A stretch of DNA of 64,000 nt from Meconema thalassinum (lineage: Eukaryota > Arthropoda > Insecta > Orthoptera > Tettigoniidae): the NCBI GenBank assembly GCA_946902985.2, contig OX336389.2:169332704-169396703 (forward strand), read 5' to 3'. The notes under the pieces are model-generated. The model saw nothing but the letters and a program-made list of their open reading frames with translations. It did no database searches and was not told the DNA's origin. This document shows positions 1-11,454 of this stretch, in pieces (position 1 is the stretch's first letter; every line of letters starts with the position of its first letter). Both the position numbers and the translations under genes were made by a program.

Positions 1-90
1 TAATGACTGAATGTATGGAGGCTAAGAGATTATATAGGGCAGAAGAAAGTATTGCAGACTTGTATGTAATGGTAGGAAAAAGTATTTATA

Positions 91-1490
91 CAGTACTGTT
101 TGTAGAAAGTGAAACACCAAGAACAAGAGATGTGACCACATTGCACTTTATACCACAGATCAGGGAGATGACAATACATTACTGATTAGAATGACAGTCC
201 GGTACATGCACGTTGACGGTCGATCTTCAGTATGGCGTCGTGCCACCACGTGCTGTACTCAGAGCCGCTAGACGCCGTGGCATGGAATCAAACGGCGCTT
301 GAATACGCTGCAGGGAATACCGCCACACGCGGTTTGTAGGCGCATCCACAAAGCATCAACAGTGGTGGCAGGTGGACCTGAAAGAACAAGTTGCCGACTG
401 ACCATATCCCAGACATGTTCAATGTGTGACATGTCAGGCGAACGGGCAGGCAGGAAGCAGAGGTATCAGTCGTTCTGCGAAGAAGGCTAGCACATTCCTC
501 GCCACATGCGGGCAGGCATTATCCTGCTGAAATATGGCCTGTGGAATGGCCTGCAAGAGGGGCAGTGCCGTGGGCTGTAAAACTTCCCTGATGTAGTGGT
601 CACTGTTAAGATTGCCCGCAAGACGTACGAGGCGCGATCGCCTGTTATAGGCAATTGCGCCCCAAACCATTACACCTGGTGTTTGTCCGCTATGCCGCTC
701 AACAATATAGTCTGCCTGATTGCGTTCACCACGGCGGTGTCAAACGCGTATGCGGCCTTCACTGGAGGACAGTTTGAAGAAGGACTCATCCGAAACCACT
801 ACATTTCGCCACTTAGCCTGCCAGTGTCGGCGTGCACGTGCCCATTGTAGTCGGAGGTTCCCAGTCAATGGAAGGGGACGCAGTGGCATGCGTGCTACCA
901 GTCCAGCCCTCAAAAGACGGCGCCGCACCGTCGACGCAGACATGTCCACCCCTGTTGCAGTGCTCCCACGCGAGCCAACACCGAGGATGACGCTGTTCTG
1001 TCCGATACGGCCATGCGGAGACGATAGCGGTCATCTTGCGCTGTGGTCGCATTGCATCGTCCTGTACCCTGTCGTCACTATGTACGGCCCTGCTCTCTCC
1101 ATTGGATCCACATACGCCTTACTGTTGACGCAGCGTGCCTTGTACAAGCCGCAATGTCCCGGAACGACAGACCCGCTTCCCGGAGCTCAAGCATTCTGCC
1201 CCGTTCAACTACAATCATATGCTGATAGTCCACCCTGTGATGTTGGCGAGGCATCGTTGCACTTGCTTAGACGTTTCCACTTGCTATGACGGCCCCAGGT
1301 CGACAGAGCTATGCGGTACACTGACCTGTCCGTCCCACCACAGAGGGCACTGATGGGTCAATGTGCACGCCATCTCTCTGCGATTTCAATCACTTAGTAT
1401 GGTATTGGTACCGCAGGCCTACACGACCCATGTTCTGGGAGTGTATCCGACCATTTCTTCTGGGTGTTCCACTTTCTACAAACAGTAGTG
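91..1490 (-). mobile_element. Tc1-like DNA transposon
   Basis: A complete but decayed Tc1/mariner element. Its terminal inverted repeats of about 34 bp start CAGTACTGTTTGTAGAAAGT at 91 and, read inward from 1490, CACTACTGTTTGTAGAAAGT. TA dinucleotides sit directly outside both ends (89-90 and 1491-1492), the usual Tc1 target duplication. The transposase runs on the minus strand between the repeats. It lies left of PLK4 exon 3, so in what is presumably the next PLK4 intron. Confidence 0.9.
227..1254 (-). pseudogene. Tc1-like transposase, frameshifted
   Basis: Cut-and-paste transposase remnant. The start at 1254 begins MPRQHHRVDYQ and runs into a paired helix-turn-helix region (FRDIAACTRHAAS, then a second HTH with MSASTVRRRLLRAG). 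The DDE domain shows VVSDESFF (first Asp), FQQDNACPHVA (second Asp) and, in another frame, HIEHVWDM (the Glu of a DD34E triad). All three catalytic positions can still be read, but at least three frame changes separate them, so no protein can be made from this copy. The stop after GGTTPY is at 227-229. Confidence 0.85.
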
Positions 1491-1674
1491 TATAATAATG
1501 GAGCAACCTAGTTGTACTGTAAAACTGACAGTGATATGAGTATTCCACCAGATGATTCCAAATGGATAACAAAGACTAAAAGTGGAATCACAAAAAGAAG
1601 TCCCCAGGGTATCTCATCAAATGAACCATAATTCATTTTAAGGGCTTGGGACATCTTTGTCATCAGACCGGCAT

Positions 1675-1760
1675 ACATGGGTGTGGGTTGAATTAGTCTG
1701 ACATAAACCTGTGTTTCTGTGGTGACTGCAATAATGTCATTTATATATCAAAGATCATAT
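1675..1760 (+). repeat. SINE fragment (family D)
   Basis: A short stretch (GTGTGGGTTGAATTAGTCTG onward) resembles the start of the element at 20270-20550, which has the same gtctgata-acct-gtttc-tggtgg order. It is probably a truncated SINE. No ends or target duplication can be seen. Confidence 0.4.
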
Positions 1761-1966
1761 TTAAATCAAACCCAGAAATTACATACCTCACATCCTCAAA
1801 TCTGCAATGTCAGCAAAGGAAAAAAAGAAATGTTTCAGTTGGACATATTTGCAACGTACATTATTAATACACTGGAATGGCTCCTTAATAAATATCTGGC
1901 AGGATAACACTACTTCCTGCCAAATTACAACTTGTACAGTGCAGTAATAAGCAGTCCTTAAGGAGA

Positions 1967-2203
1967 TAATGTTATTAATAATAATGTTATTGGTTTTACG
2001 TCCCTTTTAACTACCCTGGCTTTTAGAGACGCCGGGGTGCCGGAATTTTGCCCCGAAGGGGATCTTTAACGTGCCAGTAAATGTACTGACACGGCTCCCT
2101 CGCATTTGCGCACCCTCAAATGCCAGCTGACTGCGCCAGGTTTCGAACCTGCAACCTTGGGCTCAGCAAGCGAGAACGTTACCCCTGAGCCACGCAGCCA
2201 GAC
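1967..2203 (-). repeat. tRNA-derived SINE, family A
   Basis: Read on the minus strand it starts with a tRNA-like head (box A-like TGGCTCAGGGG, box B-like GGTTCGAAACC), continues into a body containing CCCCTTCGGGG, and ends in an AAT-rich tail. A perfect 12-bp target duplication, TCCTTAAGGAGA, flanks it at 1955-1966 and 2204-2215. Relatives lie at 22100-22295 and 61083-61330. Confidence 0.9.
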
Positions 2204-2833
2204 TCCTTAAGGAGAGAAACATACTGTAACACCCTTAACCTACACTCTAGGCACTCATAAGGCAACACATTAAACAGTTGTTCACAGTGTCAATAAGTAC
2301 CACAGCACGAATTATCAAAATTCCTTGCAAGGTATACATGCGCACATTACAATTATTCGTACAAAATAATAGAATTATTTGTTGATGCCTTGTTAACATC
2401 TTCACAGTTAAACTATGACTGTAATAATGTCAATGTACCTCTGCACCATGATGTTTTGAACTGAGAACTGTAGCTTCTAGCAATTCTGCACCAATACACA
2501 AGGCTTAATCATCGCAGCAACCCTGCCGCAACACCTAGACCAGAGGTTGCCATTAAATGGTCTGTGGACCCCTGGGGGTCCGAGAAGTGTCGTCAAGAAG
2601 TAATGCAATAATGAAAATGGAAAACGGAGTAAGTACAAAGAGTTCCTTAAAAATAATAATGTGATGCCACCCACAGCATGAGTGACGCAGCGTAATTTGA
2701 GCTTTTCACGTTTTCCGCTAGAGAGCGTTTTGCTCCTGTTTCTCTGTGATCTGCTCCGCAGCTATTTTGTGTGTTTACATATATACGCGAGTTTTGAAAG
2801 TTGAAACTTTTAATCGAAAAAAGTTCATTGAAT

Positions 2834-3795
2834 ATGGATCGTTGGTTGAAGAGTGGATCTTTAAAACGAAGTAGGCCCACTGCTACAGATAGTGACGAAG
2901 AGGAATCTGTGGTAATAAATATAGAAGTGAATGGGCCGCCTGCTGCCTCTCTTGAGCCTACCATTCAAAGAGTAAGCCTACTGCAAAAAGTAGGAAATGC
3001 CACATGAAATATTTGGAAATTGGCTTTAAGTATTGTGGACCCTTGCCAACGAGAGTATGAAACCAGCAAACCTCCAGAGGCATTTACAGTAGATACCAAA
3101 CACTCAAAGCACAAAGGTAAATTCATTGAATTCTTCAAAATAAAGTTAGCTGAACTGAAATCATGCCAGAAAGTAATTACCAAAGTTCTGGTGCCAAAGT
3201 GAATGAAACTTCAACGCTTGCATCCTACGAAGTACCTCAGCTTGTCGAAAAACGTGCCAAATACCATACAATTGCTGAAGAGCTCATTGTACCATCGGGA
3301 TTGTGCAAGAGAATGCTGGGCGATGTTGCTGCAAAGCTTGTAAGTACCGTCCAGCGGTCCAACAATACCGTGCAAAGGCGAATTATAGATATGTCAAGCA
3401 ATATTGAAGAGACGTTGTTGCGAGGTAAAGAAAATATAACCAAACATCCTCGTAGTCTTGCAACTACTTTTCGGGAACATTTTCCTAAGCCCGATGGCGA
3501 TAACTGCTGCAATCGAGACCCATTCAGCACCAATCTCAGCTACTATTAGAGGAGGAACAACACCAACTCGTTGAACTGACCTCAAGTGGTGAAATGAAAA
3601 AACTTTTAATGACTTCTAGGTGACAGCTAGAAAGAACTACATGGGAATTAGCGATAAGGGCAACAACTTACTTGTGCGAACAAGCTTTTTCTACAATGTA
3701 CGTAATGAAAAGCAAATATAAAAATAGACTAGATATAGGGTTTGATTTCAGGGTGAATATTTCGAAATTGCAACCCGACCTCGAGAAATGATTGC
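2834..3795 (+). pseudogene. hAT transposase remnant (ZBED5-like)
   Basis: The start MDRWLKSGSLKR is the hallmark N-terminus of the ZBED5/Buster-type hAT group. Next come VEKRAKYHTIAEELIVPS and a stretch ending RRIIDMSSNIEE. The frame then jumps, because of an internal deletion, to the C-terminal dimerisation region, seen as TTYLCEQAFSTMYVMKSKYK and NRLDIG. The BED zinc finger and most of the catalytic core are missing. Stops and frameshifts at about 3005, 3200 and 3550 rule out a working protein. Confidence 0.85.
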
Positions 3796-3972
3796 GGGAA
3801 AGAATGGGTTATGTTCATCTTATTGAACGCCGGCCCCTTTTATACATTAGTGCTCTTAACAAAATGATAATAAATAGGACATGTTCCTTCACAATCACTG
3901 CATTGTTATGTTTAGGTATGTAGCACTACCTAGCTTCACGACTTTAAAAATTATATGATGTAATAGGATTAA

Positions 3973-4765
3973 ATATAAGGTTCGTTCAAAAAGTAAGGAG
4001 CCGGAGGCTGGAATGCGCAAACCAGTGACGACATCGGCTAATCGTGGAGTGAGTAACGAGGTGTGGTTCTGACCAGAGCGTGGAAGGTCACAGCCCGTCG
4101 CTAGAGGGCACGCGTGCACGTCACGTGCCGATGCAGAGCGAGCAGCAGCATGCATCAATAGTCCAACGCTGTCAGTCGCATTGCAAACCGTGACATGGAG
4201 GCGTCAACCGAAGAGTAAAGAGGTGTTGTTCAGTTTCTGACAGCGGAAGGAGTAGGTGGAACGGACATTCATCGCCGAATGTCACAAGTGTACGGCGAAC
4301 ACTGCATGTCCCTTGCAAGGGTCAAGGCGTGGCACAAGCGCTTCAGGGAAGGACGGGTGTCGTTAGCCGACGATGCCCGGTCTGGGGCACCCCCCTGCAT
4401 TACTGATGACAACGTCCAGCTGGTTGATGCACTCATTACCCAGGACCGCAGAGTGACAGTGAACGCCATAGCCGCCGTGGTCGCTCCTCGACAATGCACG
4501 ACCCCATACGGCCAACACAGTCGCGGCACTCCTGCAGAAATTCAAATGGGAGGTTCTCGGCCACCCTCCATACAGTCCAGACCTCTCTCCCTGTGATTAC
4601 GCTATGTTTGGTCCCCAGAAAAGGGCTCTGCGGGGCTAACGATTCACCTCGGACGCCGACGTCCAGCTGTACGCGCGGAACTGGTTCACATCGCAGCCCA
4701 GGGAATTTTATGAGACAGCCATTCACCACCTCGTGTCACAGTGGGACAAGTGCTTAAGAATTTAA
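3973..4765 (+). pseudogene. Mariner-family transposase fragment
   Basis: Inserted in the hAT element. The left end, GGTTCGTTCAAAAAGTAAGG, resembles mariner termini. The plus strand encodes the N-terminal domain (DIHRRMSQVYGEHCMSLARV, then AWHKRFREGR and LADDARSGAPP) and then jumps to the C-terminal core (LGHPPYSPDLSPCDYAMFGP). The catalytic centre between them is deleted. An early stop follows the presumed start at 4195 (ATGGAGGCGTC). No matching right terminal repeat is seen. Confidence 0.8.
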
Positions 4766-4987
4766 ATATTTTAAATCTTGACTTGAAAGATTTTGGAGCA
4801 GGGGGGTCCGAGAAAAATTCCTAATGAGAACCTCTGACCTAGACTATCAGTTGTGTGGTTGTGTCTTTAAGAAGAGACATTCTAAAATTGAGAATCTGAA
4901 GCACTGCTTGGAGGTAGTAGTAACATGCCAGACATGGTGTAATCTGAACTGAATGTACAATATACTCGCTAAAGTTTCAAGCCTCAC

Positions 4988-5198
4988 CTTCTGTTTCACT
5001 TAAGATCTTGGCATTGTTCTTGAGATAACGCTGCAGCTCTCCATTGTGACATAGCTCAAGAACTAAGTACACATAATTGGCATCTTCAAAAAATGTGTAC
5101 AGTTCTAACACTGAAGGATGCTTCAAACGTGAGTGAATGGCAACTTCTTGACGGACTCTTTCCACCATGCCTGCTGCTTGCATCAGTTTTTTATCAAT
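4988..5198 (-). CDS. PLK4: PLK4 coding exon 3 (kinase N-lobe and hinge)
   Basis: Polo-like kinase 4 is the serine/threonine kinase that starts centriole duplication. This exon gives residues 49-118: [20 protein letters not shown], then the HSRLKHPS and [14 protein letters not shown] segments, then [12 protein letters not shown]. These match PLK4/SAK rather than PLK1-3. They cover the alpha-C helix with the Glu that pairs with the ATP-binding Lys, and the hinge. The acceptor on the minus strand reads ATATTTTCAG before ATTGAT, and the donor is GAAG/GTGAGG. The exon is 211 nt, starts in phase 0 and ends after one base of the next codon. The catalytic HRD and DFG motifs and the polo boxes are not in the window and must lie left of base 1. 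Confidence 0.93.
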
Positions 5199-5406
5199 CT
5201 GAAAATATTGAAATAAAATACACATCCTCAGGAATAGACAGTTATATCATAATTCCAGCATTTAACATTTTAATGTCAGAGAGTGTGTGTTGAATGCTAT
5301 CAGTACCATGTCAGATGTACTGTAGCTTGCGGATATTACTTAACATCTAAATTCTGTAAGAACTTTATCTGATGTAAATAATCAAATGTAATTGAATATA
5401 CTTGTA

Positions 5407-6579
5407 TAGTTCATCTACTGTAAGTTTGCACTTTTTTGACAGCTAGGGTTGCCAACCTTCATAAGGAAAGACTCAATTAATACCTGTAGTCCATAACAAA
5501 TATATACATGTTTTATTCACATGTAAGTTTTTTCAGATTATTTTTCGCTTGTTCCAGTAATAATTGTGAATATATTGGCAACATATTCTGTCGGCCAGAC
5601 TGAAAAGTTGCATTATCAAACCGAACTACCACGCGCTCGTGGCACGGGCCTGCGATTGGTAATGGACGCATTACTGTGTTCATCCGCCTGAGAAAATGTG
5701 TTAATTATATTAAATAATAATTATAATTGATAATATTGCGCAAAGTCAACTGAAAATATTATTTCCGTATGAAAGCGAGTTCACTTTTCAGATAAATATA
5801 TAGTGGTTATCTTAAATGTTGCGTAAATATGTAGCCTGAGATGTCTCCAGGTCAGACATCTTTGTTTTGAATATCGAGTCGGAAGCAGATAAGGAATTTC
5901 TTGTTCAAGATATTTATTTTATTTCTCTCTTTTTGAAGGTAAAAGAAAAGGCAGCAGAACTATTGATTTCCCCAAGGACATTGGCGTGGTGAATAATTTT
6001 CATATGGCACGATTTATGCAAAAAAGTAAGTTAGGCCTAAAATATGTGTTGTTGTGTAGGCCTAATTACATGGTGAAATGTTTCGTACATTTTATTTTAA
6101 TATCAATCCAACAGGTCAAGTAATGATTGTATCGTCTTAAGGACATCCTACACCATACCTTAGTAAGCATTTTCCTCTAGCTATGAAATGATGGGCCTAA
6201 AATAATTCCACTCTCACATCAGCTGCTGAGTCATAGCCAAGGACTTGGTCATAGCGCATCCAATGATGTAACTTTCTGTCAGTGAGCCGTCAGTGGGTTT
6301 TAGGTGTGCTGTTAGAACGACTATTTGATAAATGTCACAAAGAAATACAAGTTTCCTTTAAAAAGGGCAATGAATTGATATTGCGAGATGAATGTAGGTT
6401 TAGGCAACTCGAAACAGCTGTGGACATCTTGACGGAATACAGCAGCCATTGCTGGCTGCTATGTGGGTGATAGCTCATTGGCTGGAATGCAAGTGGTAGA
6501 GGCGGATTGATATGTTCTGTAGGAGTGTTTGTTCCCGCAAGAACTGTCAAAAAAGTGCAAACTTACAGTAGATGAACTA
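5407..6579. mobile_element. Putative TIR element with perfect 36-bp inverted ends
   Basis: 5407-5442 and 6544-6579 are exact reverse complements of each other, starting TAGTTCATCTACTGTAAG. Read as terminal repeats just inside a TA pair, they would suit a nonautonomous Tc1/mariner-like element of about 1.17 kb. No transposase is readable between them. Alternatively, the arms could be an inverted duplication of a short exon-like sequence, since both can be read as LSKKCKLTVDEL. It lies in PLK4 intron 2. Confidence 0.5.
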
Positions 6580-7197
6580 CATTTGAGGCAACTTCTGAAA
6601 AAAGCTTGCCTTCAAAGAGTTTTAAATTTAGCAGGTTTCACCATCCTATCAGAAGAAAGACATGTAAGCAAATCTGTAGAAATTAAACCTATCTACTTTA
6701 TCTTCATACGTTTCAAATGTGCAACCTACCCCAAAAACTCTCACTTCATCTAAAGTAAGTTGTGATCAACTCGATTACCCTCAACTTAAAAGGAGAACTT
6801 GGGGTGTAGCGGCTAGCTTTCTTGGCTGTTGTCCTAGAGGTCAGGGTTCCAGCACAGGTGGGCAACCATCCAAACACCCAGCATTTTCTTTTGTCTCATA
6901 CAGTATTTTATTAAATGCACCATACTCAATGTTCTATTACCGTATACTATGTTCATATTATTGTTGTTTTTGTCTGAGAAATGGACCTATGAAGGTTTTA
7001 ATTTGGGTCTTGGTAATATTTATATCAACTTATAATTTTCACGTTTCAGGAGGAATAATTGTACAGCACGACAAGTTCATCTGAAGCACCGGAAAATATG
7101 CAAACAACTAGACTTCCCCTTGCCCCTCTAGTCATCATGCTACAGGACCAACTACTATTTGCCATTCCAACAACTATCTTAGGTATTATTATTTTAA

Positions 7198-8130
7198 CCC
7201 TCGGACACTCGCGCTAGTAATAGATAGTGTTACTCGCGTGGGCTACATATGTAGCCCAACCAGTTATTCAATCTGATGGACTCGCACACGTTATTTTCGG
7301 TGTTCAGTTTCAATAATATGATAAATAGTAGTATATATAAGTATACTAAGCTAAATCTGAAGATTTTATGTAGGTATTTATCTTCATATGGAGAGAAAAT
7401 ACAAACCAAAGAAGAAAATTCTATTTCATCGTACATCTTCGGTAAAACTGCAACAAAAATAAAACTAATGGAACTAGAACTGTTAAATTATTTTAATGTA
7501 AACCTAAATACTTATATTAGTGCATATTTGGATTGGAATTAAACAAAAATAACACTAGGCTAGATAATTTCCTTAGAAAATCAGCTCTATTAAGAACAAT
7601 TTCAGTATTTTCATTTCATTTTTCTCAAAGTTTTGAAGTTTATTTTTACCCTTTTGGCTACAATCTATATCCCAGGAAATCCATAAGTACGCTAACACTA
7701 ATTTGTCACTCAAGCATTCTGTGCAAATGGACACTATGATCCGAGAAGATCTTCATTGCACTTTGCACATCTGTTCCTTGCTGATTTATCACTTCCTCGT
7801 CCACACAAGAAGCAACCGCCTACTTTATTTCCACTACACTCAACCTATCATTACTTTCATCTAAACACTGACTGATTTGAAAGTCATCTACATGGCCGCC
7901 TCCTGTGAGGCAACGTTTCCTTTGCACGTTCAATTCTGAAACAGCGATGCTTCTAATGCATCTGGTGTCAGTTTGGTGCAATTGGTTCAGTTGGAATCAC
8001 ACCCGTCTGTTAAAAACAGCATCAACAGGCAGCTACAGAGAATCTCAATATTCCTAGCAAAAAATATACTATGCGCTACAACAAAATAAATCACTGGGCT
8101 ACACCTGTAGTCCGCGCGAGCATCCGAGGG
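7198..8130 (-). mobile_element. piggyBac-like element, internally deleted
   Basis: TTAA at 7194-7197 and 8131-8134 flanks ends beginning CCCTCGGA(CA/TG)CTCGCGC, matching in inverted orientation. Subterminal GGGCTACA..TGTAGCCC palindromes lie inside both ends. Just inside, on the minus strand (about 7734-7830), a short frame reads GGCFLCGRGSDKSARNRCAK then CNEDLLGS and a stop. This is the cysteine-rich C-terminal domain typical of piggyBac transposases. The catalytic part is gone. Confidence 0.85.
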
Positions 8131-8679
8131 TTAAACAAGAGACATTATCCGATACGGACACACTCAATGTAGTTAATTGTTGATTTGGCATCAGCGCTTT
8201 CTTATCACGCTCTCGCTCTCTCCCTTACCCACCACAGGCTCTCCCTCCTCCCATCCTCGTTCGCACCAGCAGCGCCTTCACTCAGGGCTTCAGTTGAACT
8301 TGCCGAACAATAGTTTTATTGCTGGAAAGTTGTGCCTGTGCGCAGATTTATTAAGATTAGTTCCTATAAATGTTATTTAATGTGGAGATATGAGTGAATT
8401 TCACGTAAGTACAAAGTATTAAAATTACATTATTTTCATTCATGCAAGATGTTTCTGTTGGATGATTGATGCACTCTTAAAATGTTTATAAGTAGGCATG
8501 TCATTACTGAAAAAAAACTAGAGCTAGGCCTAGCCTAAATGTTGAAAGCAGACTATGCCACTGATATAGGCTACATTACAATGGGATCGGGGATGATATG
8601 TGGTGAATTTCTATGTGGCAGGTGTTTTTTATGGCTGGATGCACTTCCTGATGCTAACCTCTTTAGAGATTAAGAGATT

Positions 8680-8912
8680 AAGTGACTTAAGATGAATGAA
8701 ACTGGGTTAAGAGGTGGGAGGAAGACGCCATAGCCTATTCAAAGTTGTCATCTCAGCATTTACTTGGAGTTGAAAATGGGAAATAATAGAAAACCATTTC
8801 AAGGACGCCTGATGGGGGGTTCATACCTATATCTACCATGTCCGCAGATAGTTTGGCCACGTGGCCTAGAGCTGTGCCTAAGTGAGCATCACTACCACTG
8901 ACTATTATAAAT
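8680..8912 (-). repeat. SINE family C, degenerate
   Basis: Contains GAAAACCATTTCAAGGACG and a preceding TTGAAAATGGGAAA block, which match the intact copy at 48307-48624. The tRNA-like head, at the right end, is badly decayed. A MITE begins 10 bp to the right. Confidence 0.65.
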
Positions 8913-8921
8913 GTAATTATA

Positions 8922-9211
8922 CAGGGCGGCAGGAAATGCTCTCCGCAGCGGCTACGCGCTGCTGGGAGAGCTAGTGCCACCAGTTACATTGGCAGCACGG
9001 CTGTCGCTTGTATCAAAACAAACAGTAAACTTTGCACTCGCCACAGCCATTGATAACATACTGTTGCACTCTTCCAATACACACTGACGATTTGGACAGC
9101 CCACAGATGTGGCCTTCACCCTATCAAGGACACCGTGCTGCCAACTAAACTGATGATGCTACCTCACGCAGAGGCGCGTAACCACTGCGGAGAACATTTC
9201 CTGGCGCCCTG
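8922..9211. mobile_element. 290-bp MITE, TA target
   Basis: The ends read CAGGGCG(G/C)CAGGAAATG, continuing to CTCCGCAG, as a near-perfect inverted repeat of about 27 bp, with TA on each side (8920-8921 and 9212-9213). It is noncoding. The sequence between the ends shows no coding similarity. The TA target suggests mobilisation by a Tc1/mariner-type transposase. Confidence 0.85.
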
Positions 9212-9434
9212 TAATATATATGTATTATTATAAATTCATTCATTAGTATTTTCTTGGCTAAAAATAAAGATTACGACATTTATTTCAGTCTTTCAGTTAT
9301 TAGGCCATGTGTTGTACAAAGAGCACAAGCCATATAGATGGAAGGTAGAGAATCATCATCATATACAGTATATAAGTCCCCGTACCCCTTCTTCTAAACA
9401 TTATACTCTATAGTGGAGTACTTACATATAAAAA

Positions 9435-10500
9435 CTATGTATCTAGGGGATCAGTATGTACACCATAAAGCCTTACACCGAGTTCCATCCATCTCCAAGT
9501 CCTCATTGACATCTTGCGGAGCATCTCAGGAGTTATGGCACGAAAGGTTTCCGCCACACTTTGGCGCAATTCTTCATTAGTCGTGTACAGACATTGAGCC
9601 ACATGGGACTTGATTATTCCCCATAATGAGTAGTCTGGCGTGGTAAGACCCGGGCTTCGGGGTGGCCATTTCAATGGGGCTGGAGATGTTGGTGAGCCAC
9701 GGCCAATCCAGCGGCCTTGAAATTGTTCATCTGGGAACTCGCGCACCTGAATAGCAAAATGTGCTAGAGCCCCATCCTGCTGTAACCACACATGATTCCC
9801 TTGTCTTGAAGCTGAGGTATTAACCAAGATTGTAACATATGCAAATAAGATTTTCCATTCGTGTACAAATCACAAAAATATGGTCCGCACAAGTGACGTG
9901 ATGACATCCCCGCCCTTACCATAACATGAGGCGGGTTCCTATCCAACTCTCGCACATAATGAGGATTTTCCTTAGACCAGAAAACCACATTCCTCTTCTG
10001 TGAACTGTGATATATCGCACATTCACCAGAAAATAATACTCTTGAGCTAGATACAGCATTTGGAAATTGTGCCAACAAAGCACGGCAGGCTGCAACTCGT
10101 TGCTCCAAGCCATTGTCGGATATTTCATTCACATGAAACGGTCTAAATCCTTTCATTTTCAAATCTCTTTTAATGTGGTCACGCATTGTTGACCGTGGTA
10201 CTTGAAGTTCAGCTGCTCTTTTGCGAATGGATTTAGTTGGAGACTGCTCAAGTGATTGAGCGACAGCGGCACACGTTTCTTACGTTCACTACCCGGCCTG
10301 TCTTTGACACTGCCTGAAGCAAACACACGTTTCTCCCAATCAAGCATAGTAGCTTTACGAGGCGGGGGCTTGCCAAAGCAATCACTAAATGCACTCATTA
10401 TCACTGTCATTGTTTGCCCCATATGTGCTCGTTCGTGCACCCACACACACGCTACTAATTGCTTCTCAACCGTGTAGTTGTGTCCGCCCACGTCAGCCAT
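9435..10500 (-). pseudogene. Mariner-superfamily transposase remnant
   Basis: The N-terminus shows a DUF4817-like helix-turn-helix (FSDCFGKPPPRKATMLDWEK, then SVKDRPGSERKKR). The middle reads GFRPFHVNEISDNGLEQRVA and NPPHVMVRAG, and the C-terminal core WLQQDGALAHF, GRWIGRGSP, WPPRSPGLTTPDYSLWGIIK. It belongs to the large insect group with WPPRSPDLTPLDFFLWG. The expected first catalytic block (FTDEA) reads LFSGECAIY, so the first Asp appears replaced by Gly. There are frame changes near 9800 and 10190. Confidence 0.8.
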
Positions 10501-10519
10501 GGCTTCACAACTGAAATGA

Positions 10520-10712
10520 AAGGAAGCTTGTACTTTAACGTGACCGTTAATCTCGAGATCATGAGCCACGGGACCTCCTTTTTACGTGGAATCCGAACCA
10601 CAGGACATGGCATTTCACTTCGAAAATCTCACATGCAATGACCGGGAATCGAACCCGGACCGCCTTGGTGAGAGGCAGACAGCTAGACCGCTGAGCCACC
10701 ACGCCCCTAAAT
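10520..10712 (-). repeat. tRNA-derived SINE, family E
   Basis: The minus strand starts GGGGCGTGGTGGCTCAGCGG (box A) and contains CGGGTTCGATTCCCGG (box B). The body includes GATTTTCGAAGTGAAATGCC. A perfect 13-bp duplication, ACAACTGAAATGA, flanks it at 10507-10519 and 10713-10725. It interrupts the mariner-superfamily element. Relatives lie at 28437-28627 and 11455-11610. Confidence 0.92.
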
Positions 10713-11454
10713 ACAACTGAAATGAGACTGATAACAATGCTTTCGAGAGCATCAGAGCAGGGATACCAATAAAACAACTATTTAATTCCCCAATTATACA
10801 AACTCAATTGTCCATGCCATAATATAACAAAACAATATGAAACTAGGGGTACGGGGACTTTTCGGACACCCTGTATATATGAAATGCTAAGGTGTACTGC
10901 ATGTTTCACAAAACTCAAGCTCTTAAACTAGAGGGAGTTAGAAGGTGTGGTTTGTGCCAAAATCTTCCAAATCATCTCAATAGTACAGGAAACATCTTGC
11001 ATGTCTAGAAAAGTCAACGGAAATACATTTATTTGTCTAAAAAGTGCTTTCAAAAAAAATAAACATTTCACTGGCAGAACAGTGTGGCATCCATCCCACA
11101 TAACACTAGAGCCGGGCGGATGGCCTATACACATGGGGCGCTAGCAAGCATAACCGATTGTGCATTCAAATGAAACAGAATTATCTGCAACAGTAAGGAA
11201 TTGCACTCCGATTTCATAAACATAGACTAACAATACACCCGCATAACAGTAAACCCTGATGGGTGGTTTATGCACATGCAAGATTTCTCGCACAGGTCCA
11301 CTAGTAAAATTGAAAATTAAATGATGCATCACACATTTAATCCTTTACCGTCTATCTGCATGACTCTCTGTACAACACACGACCCAATAGCTGAAAAATG
11401 ACCCTGATGTTACATCCCTAAAGATAACAATTACCAATCCTATACTTTTAATAA

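Larger units (their letters stand above)
2541..4836 (+). mobile_element. hAT transposon, ZBED5/Buster-like, carrying a nested mariner
   Basis: Both ends read CAGAGGTT inward and are flanked by a perfect 8-bp duplication, ACCTAGAC, at 2533-2540 and 4837-4844, as expected for hAT elements. The coding remnant is on the plus strand (2834-3795). A mariner fragment occupies roughly 3973-4765 inside the element. The hAT therefore landed first and the mariner later. Confidence 0.92.
9365..10873 (-). mobile_element. Mariner-superfamily element (DUF4817-type transposase)
   Basis: Inverted ends share AAGTCCCCGTACCCCT: the left end at 9365 has lost part of the terminus, while the right end at 10873 reads CAGGGTGTCCGAAAAGTCCC. 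A transposase remnant lies between them on the minus strand. A family E SINE (10520-10712) split it near its 5' end. It sits in PLK4 intron 2. Confidence 0.85.

Noticed and set aside
3..185. Small plus-strand open frame at the left edge
   Set aside because: It runs across the left inverted end of the Tc1 element and resembles nothing; a chance frame.
6282..6753. Plus-strand frames that might be exons of a nested gene (KKCKLTVDELHLRQ..., donor-like GTAAGC)
   Set aside because: The only conserved part is the 36-bp inverted repeat. The resemblance to a TAF6-like KLTVED stretch is too short to support a gene.
10640..10712. tRNA gene (box A and box B, minus strand)
   Set aside because: It is the head of SINE family E, with a SINE body and a target duplication. 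The same applies to the heads near 22.8, 24.7, 29.7, 48.6, 50.9 and 61.1 kb.
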